Assembly (NCBI GenBank): GCA_910576535.1
Contig: CAJTKK010000007.1
Coordinates: 1-64,000 of the forward strand
Origin: an uncultured Lachnospiraceae bacterium
Lineage (GTDB): Bacteria > Bacillota > Clostridia > Lachnospirales > Lachnospiraceae
Direction of reading: 5' to 3'
DNA: 64,000 bases
Made by a program: the position numbers and the translations under genes. The notes below the pieces were generated by a model. It did not search any database. It saw only the letters and a list, made by a program, of their open reading frames with translations, and was not told the origin of the DNA. Below are positions 34,400 through 44,800 of the stretch, in pieces. Every line of letters starts with the position of its first letter. Position 1 is the stretch's first letter.

Positions 34400-35368
34400 A
34401 TGGAGAAAAAGGAAAAACCGGAAATCGGTAAAAAGAAAGAAAAGAAAAAAGCAGATAATATTGCGCCGGATGAAGGGAAAGAAAAACAGGGGCTGAAAGC
34501 AAGGCTTTTGATGTGCCTGCTGTACCTTGCGGTGTTATCCACGGCGACTTATGCGTGGTTTACCATGAACAATAAGCCAAAAGTATTGAATCTTGCCCTT
34601 TCTGCGGCAGCGGCGGGCGATCTGCTGATAGCCGATGACTTAGGGGGCGGCCCGGGGGAATATGATGAGGAACTGGACTTAAAGACGGCAACACAGAAAT
34701 TCCCAATGGATGAAACGCTGCTCAATCCGGTGACCACTGCTGACGGACAGACGTTTTATGCGCCTGTCTATACGGGAAAGGCAGTAACGGATGTGAAAGA
34801 GATTACGGATCTGGATGAACTGAACCAGCAATATGTATATGAGAAGACTTTTTATCTAAAGGCGGGGAGCATTAAAAACAGCAAGGGGGACAGAGCGGCG
34901 AAGGGGGCCATGAAGCAATATGAAATTATGCTGCTTGGCCCGAAACAGGACGGGGAAGAATTCAGCGGCTGTTCCATACGGCAGGCTGATGGGGTGACGG
35001 GTACGGTCCCCGGGGATACAGCGGCTAATTCTATCCGGGTTTCTTTTGAAGTAGAGGGGCAGGATATTGTGATATGGGAGCCGAACAGCGACAGGCATAA
35101 TGGCGATACGGAAAAAGCCATGGATCATGTGAAGGGAACCTATGGGGAGTATGAGACTTTACAGCAGACGGACGATGGGAGCTTTGTAGGCGGTGAAGAC
35201 GGGAATTCTGAGAAATTATTTGTAATTGAAGAGGAGCAGGACGTAAAAGTGACAATGCGTGTCTGGATGGAGGGAACGGATGAAGACTGCACCAATTCCA
35301 ATGAACTGGACGAAATTGTAGGAAATATACAATTTATTTCCTCGGAAGTAAAAGGCGGAAGAAAATAG
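34400..35368 (+). CDS. SipW-type exported subunit (TasA/camelysin-like)
   Basis: A protein of about 322 residues from ATG 34400, favoured by AGAGGG seven bases upstream; the frame is open from 34364. A very lysine-rich N-terminus leads into a hydrophobic segment ending STATYAWFT, the form of signal sequence cut by SipW-type peptidases. The mature part is acidic and beta-rich, with few cysteines. A SipW-type peptidase is encoded in the same operon. A fibre or surface-subunit role is inferred by analogy with TasA/CalY; overall similarity to those is not strong. Confidence 0.65.
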   Translation: MEKKEKPEIGKKKEKKKADNIAPDEGKEKQGLKARLLMCLLYLAVLSTATYAWFTMNNKPKVLNLALSAAAAGDLLIADDLGGGPGEYDEELDLKTATQKFPMDETLLNPVTTADGQTFYAPVYTGKAVTDVKEITDLDELNQQYVYEKTFYLKAGSIKNSKGDRAAKGAMKQYEIMLLGPKQDGEEFSGCSIRQADGVTGTVPGDTAANSIRVSFEVEGQDIVIWEPNSDRHNGDTEKAMDHVKGTYGEYETLQQTDDGSFVGGEDGNSEKLFVIEEEQDVKVTMRVWMEGTDEDCTNSNELDEIVGNIQFISSEVKGGRK

Positions 35369-35405
35369 GAACTTGTGTCAGGAAACGGCAGACTGAAAGA
35401 AAGGC

Positions 35406-37025
35406 ATGATGAGTAAGATGAACGCATTTTTTTATTACTTTTATAATTTTATGAGGAGTATCTTTGGCCATATCTGGAATGTGCTTACCGCCATCAAAGA
35501 TGCTATTATAGGAATTTTCGATATCCGGTATTATATGGAACTGTTTAATACTTATAGGGGCGATTTATCCCCTTTCGGCTGGGTGGCGGCTACTATCGTA
35601 CATATTCTGTTGATTCTGCTGCTGTCCTTGTTCGTATTTTTAGTCTATAAAGGGCTGAAAGTGATTTTCCGCTTTAAGGTTCCGGTGGTGGAATATGAAA
35701 AAATGAAAGATGAAGTTGTGACATTAAAACGGGAAATCATGAAAGCCAATTATGAAAAAGATAAAATCCTTGCCATGAAAATATCGGAATTGGGCATGGA
35801 GGTGAACCCTGATCTGTTGAATACTCCCAATGAACTTATGGAAAAGGGCCTGGCGGAAGAAATCCCGGAAATAGGGCAGGAAGAAGCCGGACAGCAGGAG
35901 GAAGAGACGGTAACTGAAGTAATTGAGACGAAAGAAAAAAGATTTCCAAGGCTGTCAGCAGTGGATCTGTATTATTCTGCTCCGGAATATGAGGCGCCGG
36001 TTTATAACAATACAATATCATTGGAAGAAATCTGTATTAATTTCCGCAATTATGCGGCAAGTAAACTAGGGCTGTATTATGAACTGGAAGTGATGAAACA
36101 GGTATTTGCCTCCTTTGGAGCGGCAAAAATGCTGATTCTGCAGGGGATATCTGGAACGGGTAAAACATCCCTGCCGTATGCCTTCGGCCAGTTTATCGGA
36201 AACCCCAGCGTTATCTGTTCCGTGCAGCCTTCGTGGAGGGACAGGACAGAGCTGTTTGGTTATTACAATGATTTTACAAAAAAATATACGGAAACAGATT
36301 TCTTAAAAACCTTATATGAAGCACATTATTATGACGACCCCAGGATTGTAATCCTGGACGAGATGAATATCGCAAGAGTGGAATATTATTTTGCGGAAAT
36401 GCTTTCCATCCTGGAACTGCCCAGGGAAGAAGAGCGGTTTGTCACGGTAGTATCCAATACAGCGGCAAACGACCCGGCTCTTATGAAGGAAGGGAAAATA
36501 TGGATTCCAAACAATGTATGGTATGTGGGGACGATTAATAACGATGACTCTACGTTTGCCGTGGCAGACAAAGTGTATGACCGTGCGATTCCGATTGACC
36601 TGGATGACCGTGCTGAATTTTTTGAAGCGCCGGATACGGAACCGCTGCGCTTAAGCTATAAACATTTGGAAAAATTATATGAGGATGCAAAGCAAAAATA
36701 TCCTATTTCAGAAGAAAACCTTATTCTTTTGGACAAATTGGACAAATATCTGATCGAGCATTTCCGCCTGACTTTTGGAAACAGAATTATGCGTCAGTTG
36801 AAAGAATTTGTTCCTTGTTATGTGGCATGTGGCGGCACGGAAATTGACGGGATTGATTTTATGTTTGCAAAAAAAATATTACGGAAGTTTGAATCTTTAG
36901 GTTTGGGCTTTATCAGGGATGAACTGGATGGCCTGACGGTATATCTTGACCGTCAGTTCGGAAGCGGCAATATGAAAATCAGCAAAGCCTATCTGGCAAG
37001 GCTTAAGAGAATGAGCGCCGGATGA
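35406..37025 (+). CDS. membrane-anchored McrB-like AAA+ ATPase
   Basis: A 539-residue protein with one membrane helix at about 58-81, a coiled coil (about 95-135) and an AAA_5/McrB-type ATPase from about residue 215. Walker A is GISGTGKTS (about 248-256), Walker B IVILDEMN (about 313-320), sensor I GTINNDDS and a downstream Arg in VYDRAIPI. The McrB-type motif MN-x-x-DRS is altered to INNDDST, so GTP preference is not implied. A membrane anchor is unusual for McrB, which acts on DNA. It is followed 84 bp later by a DUF2357 gene, its likely partner, and flanked by secretion and surface genes. Confidence 0.75.
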   Translation: MMSKMNAFFYYFYNFMRSIFGHIWNVLTAIKDAIIGIFDIRYYMELFNTYRGDLSPFGWVAATIVHILLILLLSLFVFLVYKGLKVIFRFKVPVVEYEKMKDEVVTLKREIMKANYEKDKILAMKISELGMEVNPDLLNTPNELMEKGLAEEIPEIGQEEAGQQEEETVTEVIETKEKRFPRLSAVDLYYSAPEYEAPVYNNTISLEEICINFRNYAASKLGLYYELEVMKQVFASFGAAKMLILQGISGTGKTSLPYAFGQFIGNPSVICSVQPSWRDRTELFGYYNDFTKKYTETDFLKTLYEAHYYDDPRIVILDEMNIARVEYYFAEMLSILELPREEERFVTVVSNTAANDPALMKEGKIWIPNNVWYVGTINNDDSTFAVADKVYDRAIPIDLDDRAEFFEAPDTEPLRLSYKHLEKLYEDAKQKYPISEENLILLDKLDKYLIEHFRLTFGNRIMRQLKEFVPCYVACGGTEIDGIDFMFAKKILRKFESLGLGFIRDELDGLTVYLDRQFGSGNMKISKAYLARLKRMSAG

Positions 37026-37108
37026 TGGATAAGCATTGGCAAGAATGCCAGGCGGGAAGAAAAAAGTGAAAAGAAACAGAGGGGAAGAAGAAAAATGGGC
37101 AGCGGCCT

Positions 37109-38446
37109 ATGGCATGGGGTAAAAATATGGCGAATGTGGAAAGCACCGGTTATGTACATGAAACATATGAAAATATGAACCGGGAGGAAATGCAGGAATG
37201 GCTGAAAGACGACAAATTCTATCATTATTTTTATAATCTTTTGGAAAATTCCAGTAATTACTGCAAATTCTCCAATGCAAAACTAGTGAAAAGCATTGAT
37301 GAGGAATGGGTAAAAGAAATAGAAGAAGCCATGCCGTCTTTGCATTATGTCATTGTCCATCCAAGGAAATTTATTGAGGAGGAACGGGAAGTTGTCAATG
37401 TGGCGATGGCGCGGAATATTACGACAGAGTCTATCCGTCATCTTTTGCAGCATAGCGATTTAATTGATGAGTATAAAGAGGACGGGACGGTAATCCCCAG
37501 CAGGATATTGAATGTATATAAAGAAGAAAGTGTCAATATTTACGAAAACCGTTTTATCTGTACGCTGATGGCAGAGCTGCAATATTTTGTAAATAAACGT
37601 TTTAATGTTATATTTGATGCCAGCAAGGATGAAATAGGGACTTTTTTTGAAGTGGAATCCCGTGTGGATAATTATACAGAGGTCATAGAATATAATTTGT
37701 CTGTAAAAATCCAGGAAAAACAGACAGATGTCAATAATGAAGAGGAAAACAATAATATATTTGCCCGGATTATCAGGATCCACCAGCAGGTAAATATGCT
37801 GGCGGCAACAGAATTTATCGGTATGATGAAACGTTATCCCGCGGTTTCCCATCCTATCGTCAAAACGAATGTTATCGGGAAAAACAAGGATTACAAGGCA
37901 TGTCATAAGTTATGGAATTTTATTCATTCATATAATCGGGTGGGTTATAAAGTAAATATTGTCAAGCAGGAGCCTAATATATCCAGACAGTTTGAAAGGG
38001 ATATCTATAATACAATTATCAGGGACTATTCCATGCTCCATAATAATATGGAGTTTTCCAATGACATAAATATTGACCGCCCAAGGAAAGAGCGGGAAAT
38101 GGATGTAAAGCAGATCAGGCAGATGCTGGAGGAAATAGTGCTGAAGACGAATCTGAGCGATTCGGCGCTGAAAAAGCTGGTTATCAAGGAACTGGCTGAC
38201 CTGCAGATAAAACGGAAAGCGGAGCTGGCAGAGATTGAGAGGGTACAAAGGCAGAAGATGAAGGAAATCCGCAAAAACCAGGCGCGTCAGGGAGACAAGG
38301 AATTGACATTGGAGGACGTGGACAAAGAAACGGATATTATCTTGCGGAATGAAGAGGATAAGACAGATAAGACGAAAGGAAAAAGAAGGCTGCTGCGCCG
38401 GAAACGGCAGGCGAAAGCGGCAGCGCGTAAAGCCGGCAATAAATAA
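37109..38446 (+). CDS. DUF2357-type partner of the AAA+ ATPase, no visible nuclease
   Basis: A 445-residue soluble protein, with ATG 37127 as an alternative start that has GGGG eight bases upstream. The block NIYENRFICTLM near residue 145 is typical of the DUF2357 family often found with McrB-like ATPases. A helical region follows, and the C-terminus is a basic tail (KGKRRLLRRKRQ). I see no PD-(D/E)XK nuclease motif such as McrC-type partners carry. The stop overlaps the SipW gene by one base (TAATG), so its translation is tied to the peptidase. An adaptor or substrate-recognition role is inferred. Confidence 0.6.
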   Translation: MAWGKNMANVESTGYVHETYENMNREEMQEWLKDDKFYHYFYNLLENSSNYCKFSNAKLVKSIDEEWVKEIEEAMPSLHYVIVHPRKFIEEEREVVNVAMARNITTESIRHLLQHSDLIDEYKEDGTVIPSRILNVYKEESVNIYENRFICTLMAELQYFVNKRFNVIFDASKDEIGTFFEVESRVDNYTEVIEYNLSVKIQEKQTDVNNEEENNNIFARIIRIHQQVNMLAATEFIGMMKRYPAVSHPIVKTNVIGKNKDYKACHKLWNFIHSYNRVGYKVNIVKQEPNISRQFERDIYNTIIRDYSMLHNNMEFSNDINIDRPRKEREMDVKQIRQMLEEIVLKTNLSDSALKKLVIKELADLQIKRKAELAEIERVQRQKMKEIRKNQARQGDKELTLEDVDKETDIILRNEEDKTDKTKGKRRLLRRKRQAKAAARKAGNK

Positions 38447-38991
38447 TGAAGAAAATAATATCAGGAATAGGAAATTTCATATTTGTAGGGATTACTTTAT
38501 ATCTTTGTTATTTCATTGTGTCTGCAGCTTATTATAAAACCCCGGGGTTTTTGGGTTACCGTATGCTGCGTGTGGTTACGGACAGCATGGAACCGGTATT
38601 TTCCGGGGGGGATTGCATCATTATTAAAGAAATGGGGAAAGAAGAGCCGGCTGTGGGGGATATTATTACCTTTATTTCAGGGGATCCCTCTTTGGGAGGG
38701 GCATATAATACCCACAGGATTTATGACATTGCAAAGGACTATGTGACAGGGGAAACGGTTTACTTTACAAAAGGCGATCATAATACATGGGCGGATGAGT
38801 ATACCGTATTGAAAGAGGATATTGTCGGGAAATATGTAGGCAGGCTGCCATATGGGGATGTAATATCCCGCTTTTTGGATAAGCTTGCGGAACAGAATTT
38901 TTATTTTGCAGTAGTTTTATTGCCGGTTATCCTTTGCTTTATATCCTGCGCGGTCAACTTAGTGAAAGAGTTCGTACGATTAAAATCCTAG
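38446..38991 (+). CDS. sipW: SipW-type signal peptidase I
   Basis: A 181-residue membrane peptidase of the ER/SipW type. The catalytic Ser47 is in VTDSMEPVF, and the second catalytic residue is His90 (YNTHRIY) in place of the Lys of ordinary bacterial type I peptidases. Helices lie at about 8-28 and 155-176. SipW processes TasA-like subunits in Bacillus; here at least three neighbours carry matching T-x-A-W-F/Y signal ends. It overlaps the DUF2357 gene by one base. Confidence 0.88.
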   Translation: MKKIISGIGNFIFVGITLYLCYFIVSAAYYKTPGFLGYRMLRVVTDSMEPVFSGGDCIIIKEMGKEEPAVGDIITFISGDPSLGGAYNTHRIYDIAKDYVTGETVYFTKGDHNTWADEYTVLKEDIVGKYVGRLPYGDVISRFLDKLAEQNFYFAVVLLPVILCFISCAVNLVKEFVRLKS

Positions 38992-39096
38992 AATAAAGAT
39001 ACGATAGGGGAAACAGAATCTTCCTCCTGGGTTTACGCTACTGTAAAACAGAAATATAGGGACGTGATAAAAGGGGGAAACGGCAGGGTAGGGAAA

Positions 39097-39879
39097 ATGA
39101 AAAAGATATTAAAAGAAAAAATAATACTTTCTTTTGTTATGTGTATACTGCTTCTCGTAGCGCTTTTTTCAGCGACTACGGCATGGTATGCCGCGAATAA
39201 TACTGCGGCAGCCCATGGGCTGGAACTGGCTGCAAGTGGCATCGGCGGATTAAAGGTTGCGATAGAGCCGGGCGGCCCTGATCTTATGGAACTTTCCAGG
39301 ATGACGGAGGAAGGGATTCCTATCATTCCGGTCAGGCTAAAGGATTTGAATAATGTGAAAGAACAGATGATTGCGCCAGGATCATACGGCCCTATGACGT
39401 TTTATATAACATCACTAGGGGAAACAGTGACAGGATATTCCATTAAGGTAAAGCTTTGCTATAGGCAGGAGCCGGAGTCTGCCAATCGGCTGACGCCGGA
39501 GCAGCAGGAGAGGATCCGGCAATTGATGGAAAGGCATATCCGTGTGTATACAAATATGGAAACGGTTTCTTCCGGAAACGGGCAGGGAAGATGGGGGAAA
39601 TTTTCCGGTCCGCTGGAATACTATACGGATGTGGAGGCGGATGACGGCACTGCCGCTACAGGGCCGCTGGAGTTTAACATAGAGTCCAAAGCGGAAATTT
39701 ATTGGGCATGGAATTATGAATATACAGATATTCCAGGAAATGAAAATCTGCCGGACGGGGAGCGGAAGGAAAAAATCAGGGAATATGATGAGGAAGATAC
39801 ATTGCTTGGCAATTACATAGATGATATATGGTTTGAAGTATATATTGCGGGGCAGACTGCAGAGGATGATCAGCCCTGA
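39097..39879 (+). CDS. SipW-type exported subunit (TasA/camelysin-like)
   Basis: A 260-residue protein starting at ATG 39097 after AGGGTAGGG; the frame opens at GTG 39064. The hydrophobic segment ends FSATTAWYAANN, a SipW-type site. The mature domain has strands such as PMTFYITSLGETVTGYSI and an acidic C-terminal part with several Tyr/Trp. Third exported subunit of the operon and 105 bp after the peptidase. Confidence 0.68.
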   Translation: MKKILKEKIILSFVMCILLLVALFSATTAWYAANNTAAAHGLELAASGIGGLKVAIEPGGPDLMELSRMTEEGIPIIPVRLKDLNNVKEQMIAPGSYGPMTFYITSLGETVTGYSIKVKLCYRQEPESANRLTPEQQERIRQLMERHIRVYTNMETVSSGNGQGRWGKFSGPLEYYTDVEADDGTAATGPLEFNIESKAEIYWAWNYEYTDIPGNENLPDGERKEKIREYDEEDTLLGNYIDDIWFEVYIAGQTAEDDQP

Positions 39880-39951
39880 TATATGCGGGGCAGATTTATG
39901 ACGCGGCCCTATATGGTTTAAGGATTGCAGATGCAGGAAGGCGGGGATGAA

Positions 39952-40692
39952 ATGACGGCAAAAAGGAAGATAATAGTAATGGTAATTCTTATAGCGCTGT
40001 GTCTGTCAGCGGCTGGCATAACAACGGCTTGGTATATCAGGGATGACAGGAAGCAGGCACAGACGGATGCCGTTGCCGTGATGGCTCCCTATAATCTGTA
40101 TCTGATGGATCCTAATGCAAAGGATTCGTTGAAATTTGCGATTGGGAATCTGCATCCGGGAGAAGAAAAGCATACCGTTATCTGTGTATCCAACAGGATA
40201 CCAGAGAACTATGCGGGGCAGGATAATATGCCGGAACTGGTAAAGGAATCCGAGTTTAACTATGAACTTCAGCTAGTGCATACAGAGAATCTGGCGGTGG
40301 ATTATCATGTTTATCCGTTACAAAGGCATGAAATACCTGCTGATGGGATGCTTCCCGAGGGGGCTATCTTGATGGAGGGGGATGACCCCGCTTATAAACG
40401 GTATTATTGGACAAAAGAAAAATATTCCCTTAGCTGGAAGGATCATACGGAAAAAATGAAAAAAGAAGTTTTTGGGACGGCAGATACGGAAGATATTGTG
40501 AACGTAGGAAAATATTTGTTTTTTGATGATGAAAAAATGAAACTGGTTTATAGGGATAACACTTATGAATATGATTTTTACCTGATTGAAATGACATGGC
40601 AGGATATCAGGAATTTTAACGCTTATACGAAAGAGACAGACTTGGTTTATGTAATGGTGAATGCAAAGCAGCCAAGGCCTACGGAAAAATAA
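39952..40692 (+). CDS. SipW-type exported subunit (TasA/camelysin-like)
   Basis: A 246-residue protein starting at ATG 39952 after GGAAGGCGGGG. The signal segment ends GITTAWYIRDD, again the T-x-A-W-Y form. The mature part includes LHPGEEKHTVICVSN, a TasA-like pattern of a proline/glycine turn before a long strand. Divergent from the preceding gene but of the same design. Likely cleaved by the operon's own peptidase. Confidence 0.66.
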   Translation: MTAKRKIIVMVILIALCLSAAGITTAWYIRDDRKQAQTDAVAVMAPYNLYLMDPNAKDSLKFAIGNLHPGEEKHTVICVSNRIPENYAGQDNMPELVKESEFNYELQLVHTENLAVDYHVYPLQRHEIPADGMLPEGAILMEGDDPAYKRYYWTKEKYSLSWKDHTEKMKKEVFGTADTEDIVNVGKYLFFDDEKMKLVYRDNTYEYDFYLIEMTWQDIRNFNAYTKETDLVYVMVNAKQPRPTEK

Positions 40693-40728
40693 CGGCAGCG
40701 GCATGGCGGAAAGGGCGTGGGTACTAAA

Positions 40729-41820
40729 ATGATGAAAAAAAGATGGAAGAAGGCGGTTGTGGCATTGATAGGCTGCGCCGCTTTGGCAGCGATATCCATT
40801 ACTGTATATTCCAAGTATTATAAGACCAGTTATGAAAAAGGGATAGCGATTGCCTCCGGATTCTATTTTAGCAGCAATTATATGTATGAAGAGGAGGGGT
40901 TAAACGGTATAGAGGATATCGAAGAGCTGAAGAAAGAAAGGGAATTAGTAAACCGGCTGATGATTGCAGTGAGCAATGAACCATGGACAAGCAGCAGCTT
41001 TCAGTTTGATGTAGAAGTGAGGAACCATACAAACCAGCTTTTGTATAACGATAAAGATTTGGATGTTGCATATACGGTGGAATTTATCCTGCTGGATCCT
41101 CCCGAGGGGGCGGACTATAGTATTGGGAAAGCGGTCAATGGGTCAGTGGAGGAAAACCGCTACGTTGCATTAAACAGTGCAAACGGGGATTTGCCAAAAG
41201 CGAGTTTTCAAGGAACTCTGGAAGGAGGGGAATTGTCGTGGGAAAGCTATGTGCTGCGTGTGACCCTCGATGACAGCCAGGGAAAGGAATATGTCCCTTC
41301 GCGCGTATTGATGATGGCTTATCCTACCGAACCGACGTACCTGGAGAATACGAAAAAAATAGCGGGCATAATAAAGGCCGAGTACAATTTGGCGGAAATG
41401 GAAATTACGGATCAGAAGTTTACTATAGAAAATGAATTGGAAGAGGCGGAAGACTGGAAAAGGCGGGCGAAGGAAGAATCGGCTTTTGTCTATCAGTTAA
41501 AAACGACGGGAAACTATTATGTAAACGGAAATGATAATATGCTGCAGAAGATACGGGTGGAGTGGGATCCGGATATGTTTTCGTTAAATGAGAATGACCG
41601 GTACTTAAACCATGAAGAGGGTACAAGGCTAGTGGAGTACGATGCGGAAAAAGGGGTAATGGTAATAGAGACAGCCCCGTATTCTTCCATTAAGTTTATT
41701 TTTTTTAAAAAGTATAGAGACGACATCCACCATATCGAAGGATTTGACAGCAAGATTGACAAGATGAAATCCTTGGATGAACTGAAGAGGACAGTAAAGG
41801 CAGTAAAGGCAGATAATTAG
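40729..41820 (+). CDS. exported surface-operon protein with anchor-like N-terminus
   Basis: A 363-residue protein; ATG 40729 is chosen, with GTG 40717 possible. The hydrophobic segment ends AAISITVYSKYYKTS, a variant of the SipW-type signal in which Y-S-K-Y replaces A-W-F. The mature domain is beta-rich and acidic with paired strands (FDVEVRNHTNQLL). Next to the giant surface protein, it may be a capping or linker subunit; this is a guess from position. Confidence 0.55.
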   Translation: MMKKRWKKAVVALIGCAALAAISITVYSKYYKTSYEKGIAIASGFYFSSNYMYEEEGLNGIEDIEELKKERELVNRLMIAVSNEPWTSSSFQFDVEVRNHTNQLLYNDKDLDVAYTVEFILLDPPEGADYSIGKAVNGSVEENRYVALNSANGDLPKASFQGTLEGGELSWESYVLRVTLDDSQGKEYVPSRVLMMAYPTEPTYLENTKKIAGIIKAEYNLAEMEITDQKFTIENELEEAEDWKRRAKEESAFVYQLKTTGNYYVNGNDNMLQKIRVEWDPDMFSLNENDRYLNHEEGTRLVEYDAEKGVMVIETAPYSSIKFIFFKKYRDDIHHIEGFDSKIDKMKSLDELKRTVKAVKADN

Positions 41821-41847
41821 CGGGATGATAATAGGATAGGTGATGAT

Positions 41848-44800
41848 ATGGGTAAATCGTATAGGAGAATGTGCAGAGTATTAGCAATATTGCTTGCCGG
41901 TGCGGTATTTTTGAGTAACCAGAATATGTATTCTGTGTCTGCTGCAAAAAATAAAATGAAAGAGGAAGGCTTATTGGATGATGCTTCAAAGGAAGGGATA
42001 ATCCCGCAAGAGGCTGCATATCAGGAATGGATGTCACCGGACAGCGAAGAAGACAGGGAATCCCCAGAGGACAGGGAACTGCCGGAAGACGGCGAAGACA
42101 GCGGGGCGGATAAAAAGGGTACAGTCAGCGGAAATGTCCCGGGATCAGATACCTGCCTTCCTGGCAAAGAGCATGAATATGAGGAAATTCTGGCGCAGGA
42201 CGGCACAATCATTTATCAATGTGTATTTTGCCAAAGAAGAATAGATGCGGAAATATTTATGAGGGAAAAGGCAGTTTACCACAAGCATCTATGGAACAGG
42301 GCAGAAGGGGAAATCATACCGGTCTGCCAGTCCTGCGGGGCAGAGCGCCTGGACTGTATAGGCGAAGAAGGTTATGGAATACATATTTTTGAACTGGTGG
42401 GAGAGGAAGGACAGCCTGATAGATACCGCTGCGTGGTCTGCGGGATAGAAAAAGAAGTTTTGGACGAATGGGATCTGACGGTAGAGGAATTCCGGAAGAT
42501 TATGGATATTTCCTTATATGCCGAGACTTACCGGTTTGGGGATGAGATATCGGAACTGCCCACAAATCAGGCTGAACTGAAAAAATATAAAGGGACGACA
42601 TTTTTAGTGAAAAACCTGGCGGATTTAATGGCTTTGCAGGAACTGAGTCAAAATGACGGGGGATTTGACTTTGACGGATATTCCGTCCAGTTTATTTTCC
42701 GCGAACAGGCAGACGGGAAGCCGGGGGAAAATGGCGGGAGGACATGGGATTTAACTCCGCTGAAAGGATTTTTTCATGGCATTGGGAGCAAAGAAGCTCC
42801 CTTTAAAGGAACATTAACCTCCAGCTATGATTATGGCACGTTGCGTTTCCGGACGGCAATGCCCTTGTTGGATTATGCAGCAACAGGGGCAACTGTGTCG
42901 AAACTGCAGATCAGCGCTGATATTGCGGGGGATGGAACTGGCCCGGCAGGAGCCATTGCAGCCCATGTGATTGCAGCAGACGGAGCGGATGAAGTAACGG
43001 TTTTTGAAGTATCGGTATCGGGAAAGGTATTAAACCCGGGAGGAGCTGCCGGAGTATTATTCGGAGAAGTGGAAAACACAGGAAAGACTCCGGTGAAGCT
43101 TTGCTATGAGGAAAGCAGCAAAATAGAGCTTGGCATCCCCGGGAAAGGAGGGGCTGCGGATGCCCCGGCGGATGCGGAGGGGGCATATGCAGGCGGATTA
43201 GCCGGGAGAATAAAAGGCGCTGCGGAGGTTTATAAAACGGATGTTTTCCCTATGGGGACCATGACAGGAACTGTGTGTGCAGGTATGTTGGCAGGGAGCA
43301 TGGAAGACGGAGGCATTCTCTATGTGGACGGCGCGGATGATGAGAAGACGGTTCATGTAGGAGGAAGCGGAGTAAGCGGAGGCCTTGCCGGCAGGATAGA
43401 AAAAGGAAAGGTAATCCAGGATGCCGGGAAAAAACAGTCGTTCTCAGTGACAGGAAACGTGACAGGAAGCTCTGCAGGCGGCTTAGTGGGGGAATGTATA
43501 GATACGGAAATAAGCCTGGAGAACATAAAAGTGTCCGCAGATGTTATTGCAAGCGCGAAAGATGCAGGCGGGGTGATAGGATATTTAAAAGGAAAAGATA
43601 TAGGGAATGCCAATGGCCCGGACTGGCATCTTCTTCATCATATTACGGTAACAGGCAATGTGAGCGGAGGCACATGCGCAGGCGGAGTGGCAGGCCGCCT
43701 GGAGGGATCAAATTTCCGGATAGGGTTGCCTGGGGAAGCGGATAATTTCCAATGTATTCAAGTGGAAGGCATGGTTTCAGCTCCGGGAGCCGCCGGGGGA
43801 ATGATTGGGGAAGCAAAAGGGGAGTATATTGAAATTTATCATGCTTCGCTCAAAGGCGGTGTGAAACGGGCAGCAGAAATGGGAGGAATGATAGGAAGCG
43901 TTGGGGATGGAACGAAACGTTCCGTTGTTAAGGTGACAAATGCGGCAGTCACCTCTTCGCTGAACCCGGAAGGGGATAATAAGATTCAGGGCGGTATCTA
44001 TGGGAATATTCATGCGGGAAGCATGGCGGCCCTGGACAGGAACATAGATGTAAGGGGGCTTGAGATTGCCGGTTCCAGCCTGCAAAGAGGCTATATTGCA
44101 GGGAAGCAGGAGGAAGCGCTTGTTTACTTTGAAGAAAACAGTAAATACCAGCGTACGGAAGGAAAAGATTGGACAGACAATATTGGTTCTTATGGAGGAG
44201 TTTATAAGAATGGCAATTGGGGGGAGAACGCCCCTCTGATTTCTTATGCGGAAAAAGCAGTAAAGGGAACGGTTACAAGTTCCGGGAATGAATGGGTCTT
44301 AGATACGGAAGCAGATGTGATCCGTCTGGCAATTATGCTGAATTCAGAAGGGAGATTTGCAGGGAATTGTTTTCCGGGGGCAAATAAAGGGACATTGCTT
44401 GGGGCTGATTATTCGCTGAAAAATCCGGCAGACGGCAGTTTTGACTTGGAAGAATCAGGGATTTATTCCCTGAACCGTAATGACAGGGGGAAGGCAGTGG
44501 CGGAATGCTTTACCGGCAAGCTGGTTGGCGCAGGGAAGGCAACATGGAACATGGGCGTCTGCACCACCTACCAATCTTATCTTTCCTTGTTCCCCTATGC
44601 GGGCGAGGGGGCGCAGTTCCAGAACCTGACGATCAACAGGGAAATCCGCTACGCAAGGGAAGCGGCAGCAGGCCTTTGCGCGTATGCCTCCGGAAATATA
44701 AAGGTTCATAATGTGGATATGCAGCTTTCCCTGACCGGGAGCCGGGAGGCATCTCCGTATTTATATGGAGGTATGTTTGCCCACTACAGCGCCGGGGGAG

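Noticed and set aside
35406..38446. a McrBC restriction (defence) system
   Set aside because: Membrane helix on the ATPase, no nuclease motif in the partner and tight linkage to secretion genes argue against DNA restriction, though it is not excluded.
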